A model generated the notes under the pieces. That model saw nothing but the letters and a program-made list of their open reading frames with translations, had not been told where the DNA came from and did not search any database. A DNA stretch of 64,000 nt, from positions 60,748,084-60,812,083 of the forward strand of contig OZ035961.1 of NCBI GenBank assembly GCA_964034945.1, given 5' to 3'. The translations under genes and the position numbers were made by a program. The stretch comes from Chrysopilus asiliformis. Its lineage: Eukaryota; Arthropoda; Insecta; Diptera; Rhagionidae. This document shows, in pieces, positions 11,276-22,710 of this stretch (its first letter is position 1; every line of letters starts with the position of its first letter).

Positions 11276-11984
11276 ATTTTCTTTGGAAATGCGAATTTTG
11301 CGATATTTATGCAAAAAAATGTCTTAAATTTCGAGAAATTGGTATGCAATGTCGAGCACAAAATCGAGATAGTTTTGTTCGAGATCCGCAATATGCCCCC
11401 AGATTTTCTCTAATTTCACCACCATCGAATTCAAATAACAAAACTATTTTCTGTAAAAACGAAAAACATGCACAAAATATTCAAGTGATGCACAAAATTT
11501 TCAAGTGATTGTTATTTGAACACAAGTTCAAATAACAAAACTATTTTCTGTAAAAACGAAAAACATGCACGAAATATTCAAGTGATGCAATAAAAGTCAT
11601 CCTTTTTGTAATTTATGTTTTGTTCGAAGAAAAATAGTTAAATCGTATGTAAATAGACATACGAAAACGCAAAAAAGGAAATCATAAGCAAATATGTTGC
11701 TTTGCATTTGTAAACATAAAACGAATTTGAGTTCGTTTGGTTTTTATGCCAACCGAACTTATCTATACAGGAACATGCATGATCATGTCAAAGAAGATCC
11801 TTTAACATTGCACATACAATGATACAATTCGATTTCAGCCAATAGGCACACACGAATGATCAACTGTCTTTGCATCATCCCTTATTCGAATAAGGAGAAG
11901 CAAAAGTAGGATGAACCAAATCTTCTACTCACGAATGATCAACTGATCCTTGTATCATCCCTTATGCAATTTCAAGGGAGAATT
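11276..11984. repeat. AT-rich region with two direct-repeat pairs
   Basis: A 60-bp block starting TTCAAATAACAAAACTATTT occurs at 11430 and again at 11527 (period 97). A second block, CACGAATGATCAACTG followed by a CATCATCCCTTAT-type string, occurs at about 11850 and 11930. No gene is recognised. The region ends at the 5' edge of the Gypsy element (AATT target at 11981-11984). Confidence 0.55.
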
Positions 11985-12794
11985 TGTTATGTCAAATATT
12001 CCAAAAAAATATTTGGAATTCCTTTTTTTTGATAGGAAAAAGAGTTCAATAAATTTAGGGTCCACTGTTTTCTAGAATATTCAAGCGGAATAATATATTA
12101 GGTCCGGTTTGACTTAAATTCAATTCTGTTTCATGATCGAACAGCTATTGTTTGATACCGCAAATTCACTTGTTAGCAATAGAAACAAAAGCAGATGAAT
12201 AACTTCAAGTTTCAATAGCAGAATTGAATTGCGAAGGTCAGTAAAGATTAAGTCCTGGATGGATTAAGTTATTTCGACAAGTTTGAATTTAAAAAGTTAA
12301 TTTCCTTAACTAAAAAGGTGTCCTTTTTTTTATTTTAAACTGGAAAGATCTGTGCGGAAATCTCGATCTTTTGTGGATGCGGATAGCAAATCATCGTTAA
12401 AGGATTCATGGGCGAGAAAACTTATCGCTGTTGGAGCATGGCAGCAATTTAAATAAGAACGCCATTGAGTCGAACAAATTTTCATCGAACGAGTTTGTCA
12501 TCGAACGAGTTTTCCACCTCAGGAGTTTTCTTTAGAGGAATTTTAAAAGTTGAGCTTTATCCGGTTGTCATCGAGTATCCAGTTTTCGTCGAATTTTAAG
12601 AGGAACGTTACAAATTTTTTTTTGTCGTCCACGAGGCACGTGCATGAGAGGATCTTCAATTTTCCGAAGTTTTCATCCCGGAGAAGTTGCAACAGCAGAA
12701 ATTTTCATCCAGACAAGTTTGCAGCAGCATTAGTTTTCATTCAGACGAGTTTGCAGCAGCATAACCCATCGAAATCATCAAACATAGATTTTTT

Positions 12795-13992
12795 GAAGTG
12801 AAAACTTCTTTAGCGGCGTTGTGAGTGATTTCAAACTCGATGAAACGAAAAAGCGACAGTAAAAAGAGATAGGATATTTTAGCCTACGAGAAAATGAGAT
12901 AGAATACAGATGGGTGCCAGTCAATTTATCGTAAACAAGATTGATGGGAAGCGGGAAGGGGTAGAGGAAGAGGGCGGGGTACGGGAAGGGAAAGGGGAGA
13001 AGGGAGAAGTGTTAGGAGGGAGGAAGTGGAGAGAGGAGGCGATAAATTATGTTTCGTCATAAATTGCAATATATACATATGTACTCGTATATAAATAAAA
13101 ATGGATGTTTTATTGTTTGTCTGCCTGCCTGAGATTACAAAACTCAAAAACTACTGGACCGATTTTTATGCGGTTTTTTGCAAAATAATCTGTGTTGCCA
13201 GGAGCAGGTTTTTAGCTATGTAGATTTTCAAAATTCGAAACGGAAGGTCCTGTAAGGATAATGAAAATATCCTTTTTTCCATTTTTCCCCGGAAAAATTT
13301 GCATTTTAGAGTTTTTGGGGTCGCTGATCACGAATCCGGTATTAGATTTTCAAAATTCGAAACGGAAGGTCCTGTAAGGATAATGAAAATATCCTTTTTC
13401 CCATTTTTCCCCGGAAAAATTTGCACTATAGGGTTTTTGGGGTCACTGATCATGAATCCGATATTAGATTTTCAAAATTCGAAACGGAAGGTCCTGTAAG
13501 GATAATGAAAATATCCTTTTTCCCATTTTTCCCCGGAAAAATTTGCACTATAGGGTTTTTGGGGTCACTGATCACGAATCCGATATTAGATTTTCAAAAT
13601 TCGAAACGGAAGGTCCTGTAAGGATAATGAAAATATCCTTTTTCCCATTTTTCCACGGAAAAATTGGCACTATGGGGATTTTGGGGTCGCTGATCACGAA
13701 TCCGGTATTAGATTTTCAAAATTCGAAACGAAAGGTCCTGTAAGGATAATGAAAATATCCTTTTTCCCATTTTCCCCGGAAAAATTTGCATTTTAGGGTT
13801 TTTGGGGTCGCTGATCACGAATCCGGTATTAGATTTTCAATAAAAATATAATATTACTTTTGAACCTGGTACCAATATTATAATAAATAAACGCTATAAC
13901 TATCCCACCCCTGATACCGCATTCGTCTCATTCTCTCGCTGTTTAGTTTTCCTAAGGTTTCACTTCTACCGCGTGTGCACTGCACACACATG
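12795..13992 (+). mobile_element. Helentron-like non-autonomous element in the 5' LTR
   Basis: The 3' LTR shows the empty site (a run of ten T), so the 1198-bp boundaries are exact to within the T-run. The insert starts GAAGTGAAAACTTC. Near its other end is an inverted copy of the start (TTTCACTTC, 13960-13968), followed by a hairpin GTGTGC-ACT-GCACAC and ACATG. A 5' terminal motif with an inverted subterminal partner and a 3' hairpin, inserted in T-rich DNA with no clear TSD, is the Helentron/HINE layout. The interior carries a purine-rich tract (12950-13040) and the 122-bp tandem array. No coding region is seen. Confidence 0.5.
13224..13845 (+). repeat. 122-bp minisatellite array, locus 1
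   Basis: About five tandem units of 122 bp, each containing GGTCCTGTAAGGATAATG, a CCCCGGAAAAATTTGCA-type string and GGTCGCTGATCACGAATCCG. The same unit family recurs at 27900-28536 (opposite orientation) and 48770-49370. Short ORFs repeating every 122 bp are by-products of the array. Confidence 0.9.
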
Positions 13993-15207
13993 TTTTTTTT
14001 TTATTGCTTTTTGTATCAACGTCTTGTTTTGTTCGCTTTCTTAAATTCATTTATGTACAAACTTCACTTGTGATCAGAATCGCGTCAGAAAAATCCGTGT
14101 GTAATTTGGGAAGTATTCGTCAAATTTTTAAGTTGAAACAGTTTTTTTTTGTGCTAATAAAAACTTTTAAAAAACTTTTTAGCGAACGACGTCATTCTTG
14201 TGCACAGGAGCGACCAGCGCAGCGGAAAAGACTGTAAGTTTTTTTTTATTATTATTTAAATCTTCTTTTTGGGAGAATCTCAGTATTAAAAAGAAAAAAA
14301 CAAAAAAACGTTGTTTCAACCGCGAACTTTTCGAGCACGCTACGAAAAGAAAGATATAAAAGTGCCTAAATATATGAACGATATTTAGCAACGTTCTGAA
14401 CCGATTGAGTGGATCGTTGGTGGCATAAAGTAAAACGCCCGCGTATATGCAAAGTGTGATAATTCTTTGATTACCGTTTAGGGTGGTCCAAAAATAATTA
14501 TGATTTTTCTGATTTCGATTTATTGAGTTTTTTTTCGATTTTCTTTATTGATTTTGTTTTCGATATGGTGTATTTTCTATTAGATTTTTTTTTTTATTTG
14601 CGTAGAATTTCGATAAATTTGCTTGATGTATAAATTCGAGAAAATTAAACGATCCTAAAATTGTTGGAAAATTTAAGAATTGTGTTTTAGTGCAGATTCA
14701 GTCGTGGTTTTTATTTCAGTTATCTTCTTTGCCAGGATGAGTGAAAAGGGTTTTGGTTATTTCAAGAGGAATCTTGAAATGTTTTAGTGTCGAGTTATTT
14801 TGAGAGGGGGTCGATAAAGTGTCCGGACGATGGGGGCTGACGAGATATTTGGTTTGCCTAGAGTGGCTCGCTAAATTTAACATGGTCTGCGGAGCATACT
14901 TTCCCAGTTCGATTTTTCTTTTCTTTTCACATTTCAAATTTTACTTTTCTGTCACTTCTTCTACCACCTTTTATTGGATTGTTAAGAAAACAGGCATGAG
15001 AAAAAGCGTTATCGTTTCCGTTTTTATCCGAAAGCAAGGACCACCCCACCCGACGAGCTAACGCCAGGATCCACCAGCATGCCAGCTGACGGATAGAACG
15101 GAGCAGGCTTCGGGGCACACACGAGGGTTTTTTTTTTCGTGTCAAGCACGCCCCAGAGTTTGTTGTTCGTCTTCCGTCGAAATTCGGGAGACGCTCAGAT
15201 AACAACA

Positions 15208-15220
15208 TGGCGCCCAACGG
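15208..15220 (+). promoter_or_regulatory. Primer binding site, tRNA-Lys type
   Basis: TGGCGCCCAACGG lies three bases after the 5' LTR end. It is complementary to the 3' end of a tRNA-Lys, the primer used by several insect Gypsy elements for minus-strand synthesis. Confidence 0.85.
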
Positions 15221-16158
15221 AAGTGCATCCGCATTTCGTATAAAGTCCGTAAAAATTTAAAAAAGCCCGGTTCTTTCAATAACTTTTCCTTTTTTTTATC
15301 CCATTCTTCTAAGTTTTGCTTGATTTGATTAAGATTTCCGATATGCAAGCTCGGATCAAAGTTGACTGTCCCAGAGAAGATGGAAGTAAAGTTTTTTTTT
15401 TGGTTGCAGTTCAACCGTAATCCGATCAAGCTTGTATGTTTCGATCTGTTGTCCTTTTCATCTACGTCCCGGCATTGGGTAGCTGATGCACGCGCTGCGC
15501 TAGAAGAAAAAGGTTCAACATGTAAAAGGGTTGTGTGAATTTCGTGCGGCAACTTCACACCACAAGGTGATGAATCGTGTCCCGAAGGATCATATCCCAG
15601 AGATATTGAAGGAAAGTTGGTTGGTCAGTCTGCTGGTTTCAGCAATGCTCGGTCATCGACCTTTCCTTTTCTTTTTTTTTAAGATACCGTAAAGTTGATT
15701 TAAAATTTCGTTTTTTTTCAGTTTTATGCCAATTATCTCGTCACCCAAATACGAAAGACTATTTTGAGACCCCCTCAGTTTATGTATGATTGAAAAAAAA
15801 AATAAGTCAGAAAGATTATTTGAATTTAACAAATTTTGTGAAAATTTTGTTTTCTATTGCTGATTTCTATTGCTAGTAGTGGTGATTGGAATTTTCTTTA
15901 TTTGCTAGAGTATAGTGATTTGTCAGGCTATAATAGGTTGCGTAGGTCTGATTACTTTTAGTTAGTATTCTTTAGTTTTAGTTTTTCTTATATTTATTAG
16001 TTTTGTTTTTGGTATATCAATTTCGTCGTCGTATTGTTTTTTTTTGTGCGAATTTTTGTCACTGCTGACTCTTTCTAAGCAAAAGTAAAAAATTAAAAAG
16101 GTTGATAGTGGGCCAATTCGGTTGCGAATAGGTTTAGAAATTTAGCCAATTTTTTTTT
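15221..16158 (+). other. Gypsy element leader
   Basis: Untranslated leader of the LTR element between primer site and gag. It has several T-runs and no convincing coding region. Confidence 0.6.
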
Positions 16159-17889
16159 GTGGGTAATAAGCGAGCAATGACGGGTAGGGGAACTCGACCA
16201 AAGGTTCGTGAGGAGCTGAGAAGGGGGAGATCTCGCGTGCAATTCGTCAGTCAGGAGGAGACTGCCATGGGTGCAGTAGGTGGAAGAGCAGAGAGCGAAG
16301 ACGAGTTCCGAATTTTCGGGCCTCGTACCAGCTTGGCACGTACTCCCATCCATGGACAGAGCGAAAATGTGAAAGTAATCCCGACAGGAACAAAGGACTT
16401 GCGAACGGACGTAGACGCGAATTTGATGCTCGGAGCGACGGCATTGGCTACCGATGTTCCCAGTATTTCTGTACTGCAAGAAATACCACCACCAATACAA
16501 CAACACGATCATATGGGTTTTCAGTCACAGGACGATCGCTACAGCTTAGGATGGGGACTTAGCACTCCCGAACATCCGGCGAAAACCATCTCTGAAAACT
16601 TGGTACGCGAGGTGGTGAAAGCTTCGATGGGAGCTGTGCAATCAGGTGTGATGGCGGAGGTCACTAAAAATCTGGAAACGATGATTAGGGATGCGGTCGG
16701 CAAGGTGATGGATGAGCGGATTAATCAGGCGTTCAGTGGCAGCAGAGATACATTGAGCAACGTGAACGGGTTGAACGCTGGCTTTAGCGGTTCTCCAAAT
16801 CAGCCTGCTAACAATGCAAGGACAAATCAGGATGTACGAGAAACTAGTCAGTCGCGAAGTCCTTATCAACACCCAGTAGGAGAACGAGGCTCGAGTGAGT
16901 CGGATATAGTCCGTGAGTTTCAACGTTGGTCATTGCTAGATGCTAATCACCGACCATTTGACGACGCTGGGGTTCCTGATGAAGGCGTAGGTTACTCGCG
17001 AAATCAAAACCAGCGGAATAGTGCTCAAAACAGAGATCCAGTTTACCGAAACTGTAAATTGGAGCGCTGGGGCTTTAAGTTTGATGGCAGTTCTCTGGAG
17101 TTAGGGGTGGAAGATTTTATTTATCGCGTCGAGAGGTTAAAGGCTTCATATGGGTTCAGCTGGTCGCAAGTTTACGCGAATTTTCACGTTCTAGTCACAG
17201 GTCAGGCAGCAACTTGGTTTTGGCAGCACCTGAAAAATACTCCGAACGGAGCATGGCCGGAGTTAAAGGCGGCATTGCTCAGGAGGTTTAAGAGGATGGA
17301 CACGGACTTAGACATTTTACGTCACATGATTGACAGAAGACAAGGACCGAATGAGACATTTGAGACTTACCTGAACAGTATTTTGAAGGAGGCTGATAGA
17401 CTGAAAGCGCCCTTACCAGTTGCGAACCTGATTGACTTGATAAAAGGGAACGTGAAAGAAAAAATCGGACAGCTTATTTTCGCGCAACCCATATACAGCT
17501 TGGAACAACTCAGGGATTATGGTAGAAAGGCTGAGCAATTTATCCAGCGGCGATACTTACCTGTAACCCGTAATGTTTACAGCCAACCCGCAAGAACTGT
17601 CCACGAACTCGAAGAAAAGTCTGATGAGCAGTCACCGATAGAATCTGGTTTGCAAGAATTGGAAGAAATACGAAACCGAGCACCTATTAACTGTTGGAAC
17701 TGCGACGATGATGGCCATATGTTCCGAGACTGTCCGTCACAAACCCGAAACTTGTTTTGTTTCCGATGTGGGAGAAAAGGAATCGACTCCATCTACCGAT
17801 GTCCTGACTGCAAATTGGGAAACCCAAGGAGGGGCGGACGGCAGCCAGGAGCGGTTCGTTCCCAAACCATCAATCCTGGAGCACAGTAA
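16159..17889 (+). CDS. Gypsy gag polyprotein
   Basis: A 576-residue frame gives the structural gag protein that packages element RNA in the cytoplasm. A variable N-terminal half is followed by a retrotransposon-gag capsid domain from about residue 300 (YRNCKLERWGFKFDG...QAATWFWQHLK...RFKRMDTD), with the typical QGPNETFETYLNSI region. The nucleocapsid end has a proper CCHC knuckle, CWNCDDDGHMFRDC (about residues 512-525). A second Cys-rich motif, CFRCGRKG...YRCPDC, lacks the usual histidine. The frame is intact and ends 158 bases before the next pol frame. The start is the first in-frame ATG after the leader. Confidence 0.85.
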   Translation: MGNKRAMTGRGTRPKVREELRRGRSRVQFVSQEETAMGAVGGRAESEDEFRIFGPRTSLARTPIHGQSENVKVIPTGTKDLRTDVDANLMLGATALATDVPSISVLQEIPPPIQQHDHMGFQSQDDRYSLGWGLSTPEHPAKTISENLVREVVKASMGAVQSGVMAEVTKNLETMIRDAVGKVMDERINQAFSGSRDTLSNVNGLNAGFSGSPNQPANNARTNQDVRETSQSRSPYQHPVGERGSSESDIVREFQRWSLLDANHRPFDDAGVPDEGVGYSRNQNQRNSAQNRDPVYRNCKLERWGFKFDGSSLELGVEDFIYRVERLKASYGFSWSQVYANFHVLVTGQAATWFWQHLKNTPNGAWPELKAALLRRFKRMDTDLDILRHMIDRRQGPNETFETYLNSILKEADRLKAPLPVANLIDLIKGNVKEKIGQLIFAQPIYSLEQLRDYGRKAEQFIQRRYLPVTRNVYSQPARTVHELEEKSDEQSPIESGLQELEEIRNRAPINCWNCDDDGHMFRDCPSQTRNLFCFRCGRKGIDSIYRCPDCKLGNPRRGGRQPGAVRSQTINPGAQ

Positions 17890-20444
17890 ACCGCATCTCA
17901 GTTTCGACGAATGAGTCCTTACCATCGGAGACAACCGCGTCGAAAATTTCAATTTTAAAAAACCTAGAAAAAGATAAATACCTACCTGCGAATTTAAACG
18001 ACCTACCTACAAAACAAATAAAACATGAATCCCTACACGAAAGAAAAATGAAGTATGAACGAGCGCGAGAAAGAATTTTTGGCGAATTAAGTGAGATTGT
18101 TGTCAGCGAAAAAATTTGTAAGCTGCGAGAAAAATTTAGAGCCAAGAGAATGATGTATCACCAGATTGCTGTGTCCACTATTTCTTTAAACTGTGATCGT
18201 CGGCCATATGCCGATGTCCTTATTTCTAGTAAAGCTTTCCGAGGTTTATTAGACAGCGGGGCGTCGATCAGCTGTTTTGGGAAAGATGCCGAGCGGATAT
18301 TGGAAGAGTTGGCGTTGCCCATACAGAAATTGGATTCGCACGTAAAATCCGCGGATGGGCAAAATCAGCAAATCGTTGGCAAAGTTTTGGTGCCGGTGAC
18401 GTATAAAGGAGTCACACAGGAAATATGTTTGTTTGTAGTCCCAAGCTTATCCCAAACTTTAGACCTAGGGATAGATTTTTGGAGGCAATTCGATATTGCG
18501 CCTGAGCTTTTATCAGAGCTAGAGAAAACCGATGATTCAGTGACAGTTCCTTCAGAGAGGCACGAGTTATGCGAGAGTCAGCAAGGGTTATTAGCAGCAG
18601 CCATTGAGAAATTTCCATCGTGGTCTAGGAAAGACCCACCTCGAGAAGCATGTCATCGAGGTAGGCGACACACCCCCCATCAAACAGCGACACTTCCCGG
18701 TCTCTCCAGCGGTGCAAAGCCTGATGTATGAAGAATTGGACCGAATGCTCCGTCTTGGTGTCATTGAGGAGAGCTCGAGCGCATGGAGCTCACCTGTCGT
18801 GCTAGTCCGCAAACCAGGGAAAAATCGTTTATGCCTGGACTCGCGAAAGTTAAACAATGTCACCAAGCCGGACGCATTTCCGCTTCCTCATATTGAGGGC
18901 CTGCTGAGCCGCCTTGAGGACACATACTTCATTAGTAGCGTGGACCTCAAGGATGCGTTTTGGCAGGTGCCGCTGGATGAAAGCTCCCGAGAATATACGG
19001 CCTTCACGGTTCCTGGTAGGCCTCTCTATCAGTTCACGGTCATGCCTTTCGGCCTCTCAAATTCTGCGCAAAGGTTATGCCGGCTGATGGAGAAGGTCAT
19101 ACCGCATAGGTTGCGAAGGTGGGTGTTCGTCTACCTTGATGACTTGCTGATCGTCGCCCAAACTTTCGAGCAGATGATGGAACTTCTCAATGAAGTAGCG
19201 GAGCTTGTGCGGAATGCCGGACTGACGGTTAATTTGGACAAATCCAGATTCTGTTATAAGGAACTAAAGTATCTGGGCTACATTGTGGGAGGGGGATGTC
19301 TGAAGACAGATCCAGAGAAAGTCAAAGCCATTATGGAATTCCCGCAGCCGGTATCACCTAAACAAACCCGTCGTTTCCTCGGGATGTGCGGGTGGTATCG
19401 ACGTTTCATTCAGGGATTTTCAACTCTGTCAGCCCCTATCTCAGATACACTGAAAAAGGGTAAAAAGTTCGAATTCTCCAGCCAAGCGAAAGAATCCTTC
19501 GAGAAATTAAAGCGAGCTCTATGTACCGCACCGGTGCTGGGACATCCAAACTTCGCGAAGGAATTTATTATCCAGTGCGACGCTTCAACAGTCGGAGTAG
19601 GCGGTGTATTGTTCCAGTTCGATGAGGAATGTTGTGAGAAACCGATAGCGTACGTTTCTCAAAAACTAAACGCCGCTCAGAAGAATTACACGGTTACCGA
19701 ATTGGAGTGCCTCGCCGCCATAATATGCGTCAAGAAATTCAGGCCTTATGTAGAAGGGATGCCATTCAAGATCATCACTGATCATGCCAGCCTGAAGTGG
19801 CTCATGGGTCAGAGAGATCTGAGTGGAAGGCTTGCCCGTTGGAGTCTCAAACTCCAGGCGTTCGATTTTAAAATCGAACACCGAAAGGGAAGGCTGAATG
19901 TGGTCCCAGACGCCTTGTCAAGAGCGTACGTAGAAGCCGTTGAACCAGAAAATGGGCAGATGACCGAAGTAGATCTTGGATCAACCGAATTCCAGTCTCA
20001 AGAATACGAATCCTTGAAAGAGGCTGTAAAGGAAAACCAGGACAAACTACCAGATCTACAGATCTCTGATGGCTACTTGTACAAGCGTCGGGGATTCTAT
20101 TCAGGCGACCCACTTCAGGAGGATTCCACTTGGAAGCTGTGGATTCTCACGGGCATGACGGAAACTTTGATCTCGATGGCCCATGATACACCACAGGTTG
20201 GCCATGGAGGCATCGGAAAGACCTTAGCGCACCTTCAACAGAAGTACTATTGGCCGAATATGGCCAGTCAGGTGAAGCGGTATGTAGGCGAGTGTGTGAT
20301 TTGTAAACAGGCTAAAGCACCGAATGTCATAATGAAGCCGCCCATGGGGGAAATCCAAGTACCCGAACGGCCATGGCAGAAAATTTACATAGACCTGTTG
20401 GGACCGTACCCAAGGTCTCGGAACGGGAACACATCCTTGCTCAT

Positions 20445-21414
20445 AGGTTAGGTTAGGTTAGATTGAGAAGACCGCGCGCGCCCAGGCGTGAGCACAGCGC
20501 TACACTCGGAGGCCTACAGGCCCATTGTGATGTCTTCGGTACTCATAAGACCTTTCATCAAAACTAGCTGATCCTATTTGAACCAGCCCGACTTGTTGAC
20601 GAAGCTCAGCATATCCTCGAGTGGGTGGTTGCCAAGCTCCGTCAGCCCACTGTAAAATCTGGCCCCAAGCGTCCCATATCGGCGTGCTTGTAGGGCTGGA
20701 CACTCACAGAGTAAGTGTTTCACGGTCTCCGGCTCCTCCTCGTCACCACAACTGCGGCAAAAATCATTTGCGGCCGCGCCCCACCTTCTGGCCATAACGC
20801 CAAGGGGGCAGTGCCCCGTGATTAAGCCTGTGAGTAGCCTTACGGAGGTCCTGCTGAGTCTAAGAAGGGTGTCGGTTCTGTTCCTATTAAATTTAGGCCA
20901 GAGCGACCTTGTGATTACACAATCGCTCCTTGTTTGCCAACGGATATTTATGTTGTTCACCCCTTTCCTATCAATTATACTTTTAGCGCATTCGATCGGC
21001 ATTTCGACCGAGCGGTCCGCGCTCTCCATAGCCATTTCGGTCCCTACTTTTGCCAGTTCGTCGACTCTCTCATTGCCATATATGTTGCTGTGCCCGGGGA
21101 CCCAGCAAAGTCTAACGGCATGTCGGAGGCCGAGTTGATTAAGTGCTCTGCGGCAATTAGACACGGTCTTTGACTTGATCGTCGACGAATCCAGTGCCTT
21201 AATTGCCGCCTGACTGTCGACGTAGATTGAAACCCTAGTTCTGGGTAGTTCTCTCGTCATTATCAAGCTTGCAGCCGCACTTATGGCGTAGACCTCAGCT
21301 TGAAATACACTGCTCTCATCAGGCAGTTTGTAGCTCCTTTGGAGGTCAAGGTTATCCGAGAACACTCCCGCCCCTGTGCCTTCTCCAGTCTTAGATCCAT
21401 CCGTGTAGACCGAG
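20445..21414 (-). mobile_element. RNase-H non-LTR retrotransposon (family B), short 5'-truncated copy, 14-bp TSD
   Basis: The 970-bp insert has a minus-strand 3' tail of GGTTA units (20446-20460) and is bounded by ACATCCTTGCTCAT at 20431-20444 and 21415-21428. The outer AC also matches the element, so two bases of the repeat may be microhomology. It is nearly identical to the 3' end of the full-length family B element at 28538-37517. It splits the Gypsy integrase. Confidence 0.93.
20574..21414 (-). pseudogene. Family B ORF2, RNase H end
   Basis: The open minus-strand frame reads VSVYTDGSKTGEGTGAGVF, VFQAEVYAI, IYVDSQAAIKAL and VPGHSNIYGNERVDELAK, which are the RNase H acidic residues. A C-terminal RSCGDEEEPETVKHLLCEC finger follows. 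The frame stays open past the 5' boundary into Gypsy sequence only by chance. Endonuclease and reverse transcriptase are lost through 5' truncation. Confidence 0.88.
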
Positions 21415-22194
21415 ACATCCTTGCTCATTGTGCTGGACCAATTCACCAAGTTTCCGCTGTTGAAACCGTTGCGAAAAGCTTCCGCTGTCAGCATAGTGGA
21501 TTTTCTGGAAAATCAAGTTTTCCACATCTTTGGTGTTCCGCATAAGATTCACTCGGATAATGGACGGCAATTTATTTCAGCTGAGTTTAGATCACTCTTA
21601 CAGAAGTTTGGAATCACGCACCAAAAAACTGCGGTATACTCGCCGCAAAGTAACGCGTCGGAAAGAGTTAACCGCTCCATTCTAGCAGCTATCCGGAGCT
21701 TTATAAAAGACGACCACAGGACATGGGACCGACATATCGGTGATATAGCAAGTTCTCTTCGCACGTCAATACACCAAAGCATCGGAGTTTCGCCATACGA
21801 GGCTCTATTCGGGTTAAAAATGGTAACACACGCTTCCGAATATCCTTTGTTAAGGAAGTTGCGAGCTCTGGCTGATGGAAACATCACGGTGGAACATCAA
21901 AACCTAAAACAGCAAATAAATCGCGACACAATCAAGAAACATTTGGAAAAGGCCTATGAGCGCAGTTCAAACACATACAACTTGAGATCGCGAACCGTAC
22001 AGTATGAGGTTGGACAGAAAGTCTATCGCAGGAACTTCGTTTTGAGTGACGCGATAAAAGGGATAAACGCGAAGCTCGCAAAAAAATTCCTGGATAGTAC
22101 GATCACGAAGAAAGTTTCCAAAAACATGTACGAAGTCGCAGATCCAAATGGAAAAGTAGTAGGCGTGTACCACGCTGAGGATTTGAAAACCTGA

Positions 22195-22710
22195 GAATAA
22201 GAGCATCTGTCTAAGCTGTTGTAGACAAGTGAATTGCCCGGCTTGAGCATACGAGCATGAGAATCTCAGGCGTGGTCGTGCCCCACGTTCTGTCGGAACA
22301 CAAATTAGCCAAGATATATACGGTGGGTCCGTCTGTCAAATTTCCGTTCCCTCACGAGAATTACGTCCGTTCGCAGTCCAAATCCCTTGGCAGAAGAAAA
22401 ACTTTTTTTTCTACCTCGGTGGGACATACCCACATAAATATTAGGTTGAGCGATGTTCTTCACGCCCTCGTACCTCAACGAACAGCAGAATCAAACTTTG
22501 GAGCCAGGACCTCAGTCTATAAGCTTAGTATTAGTGACAAATTCGCAGTCCTCGTTTTTCAGTAGTTTTGTAGGTCTTTAATGATTCTTTATGTCTAAAC
22601 TATGATGCAAAAGTTTTTTTTTTTGCAAGGCATTTTTTTTTTGTTTCCTAATCACACCCGTCCTTTTCAAAATCAATTTCGGCTACACGTAACCTCAATT
22701 GCTTTTGCCC
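22195..22710 (+). other. Gypsy 3' untranslated region
   Basis: Lies between the pol stop and the 3' LTR. No envelope-like gene and no clear polypurine tract directly before TGTTATGT are seen, the latter being unusual for this class. Confidence 0.55.

Larger units (their letters stand above)
11985..15204 (+). repeat. 5' LTR of the Gypsy element (split by an insert)
   Basis: The sequence 12006-12794 plus 13993-15204 matches 22753-25366 of the 3' LTR. The first about 30 bases after TGTTATGT differ between the LTRs (a deletion or replacement in this copy). The insert at 12795-13992 is absent from the 3' LTR, which keeps the uninterrupted T-run. Confidence 0.92.
18048..22194 (+). pseudogene. Gypsy pol: protease, RT, RNase H, integrase (split by retrotransposon)
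   Basis: Protease is in the first frame (18048-18731) with the active site LLDSGAS. A frameshift near 18630 leads to the second frame. Reverse transcriptase has IKQRHFPVSP, SVDLKDAFWQV and FVYLDDLL (catalytic Asp pair). RNase H starts IIQCDASTVGVGG and has VTELECLA. Integrase has its His-His-Cys-Cys zinc finger (H...GHGG...CVICKQAK) and the first catalytic Asp in IYIDLLGP. The frame is cut at 20444 and resumes at 21429 with VLDQFTKFP, SDNGRQF and SPQSNASERVNR (remaining catalytic Asp and Glu). Removing 20445-21428 restores the integrase frame, so disruption came after the element inserted. Confidence 0.88.

Noticed and set aside
13299..13743. Three near-identical 66-codon frames
   Set aside because: They recur every 122 bp and only reflect the minisatellite unit lacking stops.
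22257..22565. Possible envelope gene downstream of Gypsy pol
   Set aside because: The frame is 102 codons with no signal peptide, cleavage site or membrane anchor; treated as 3' UTR.
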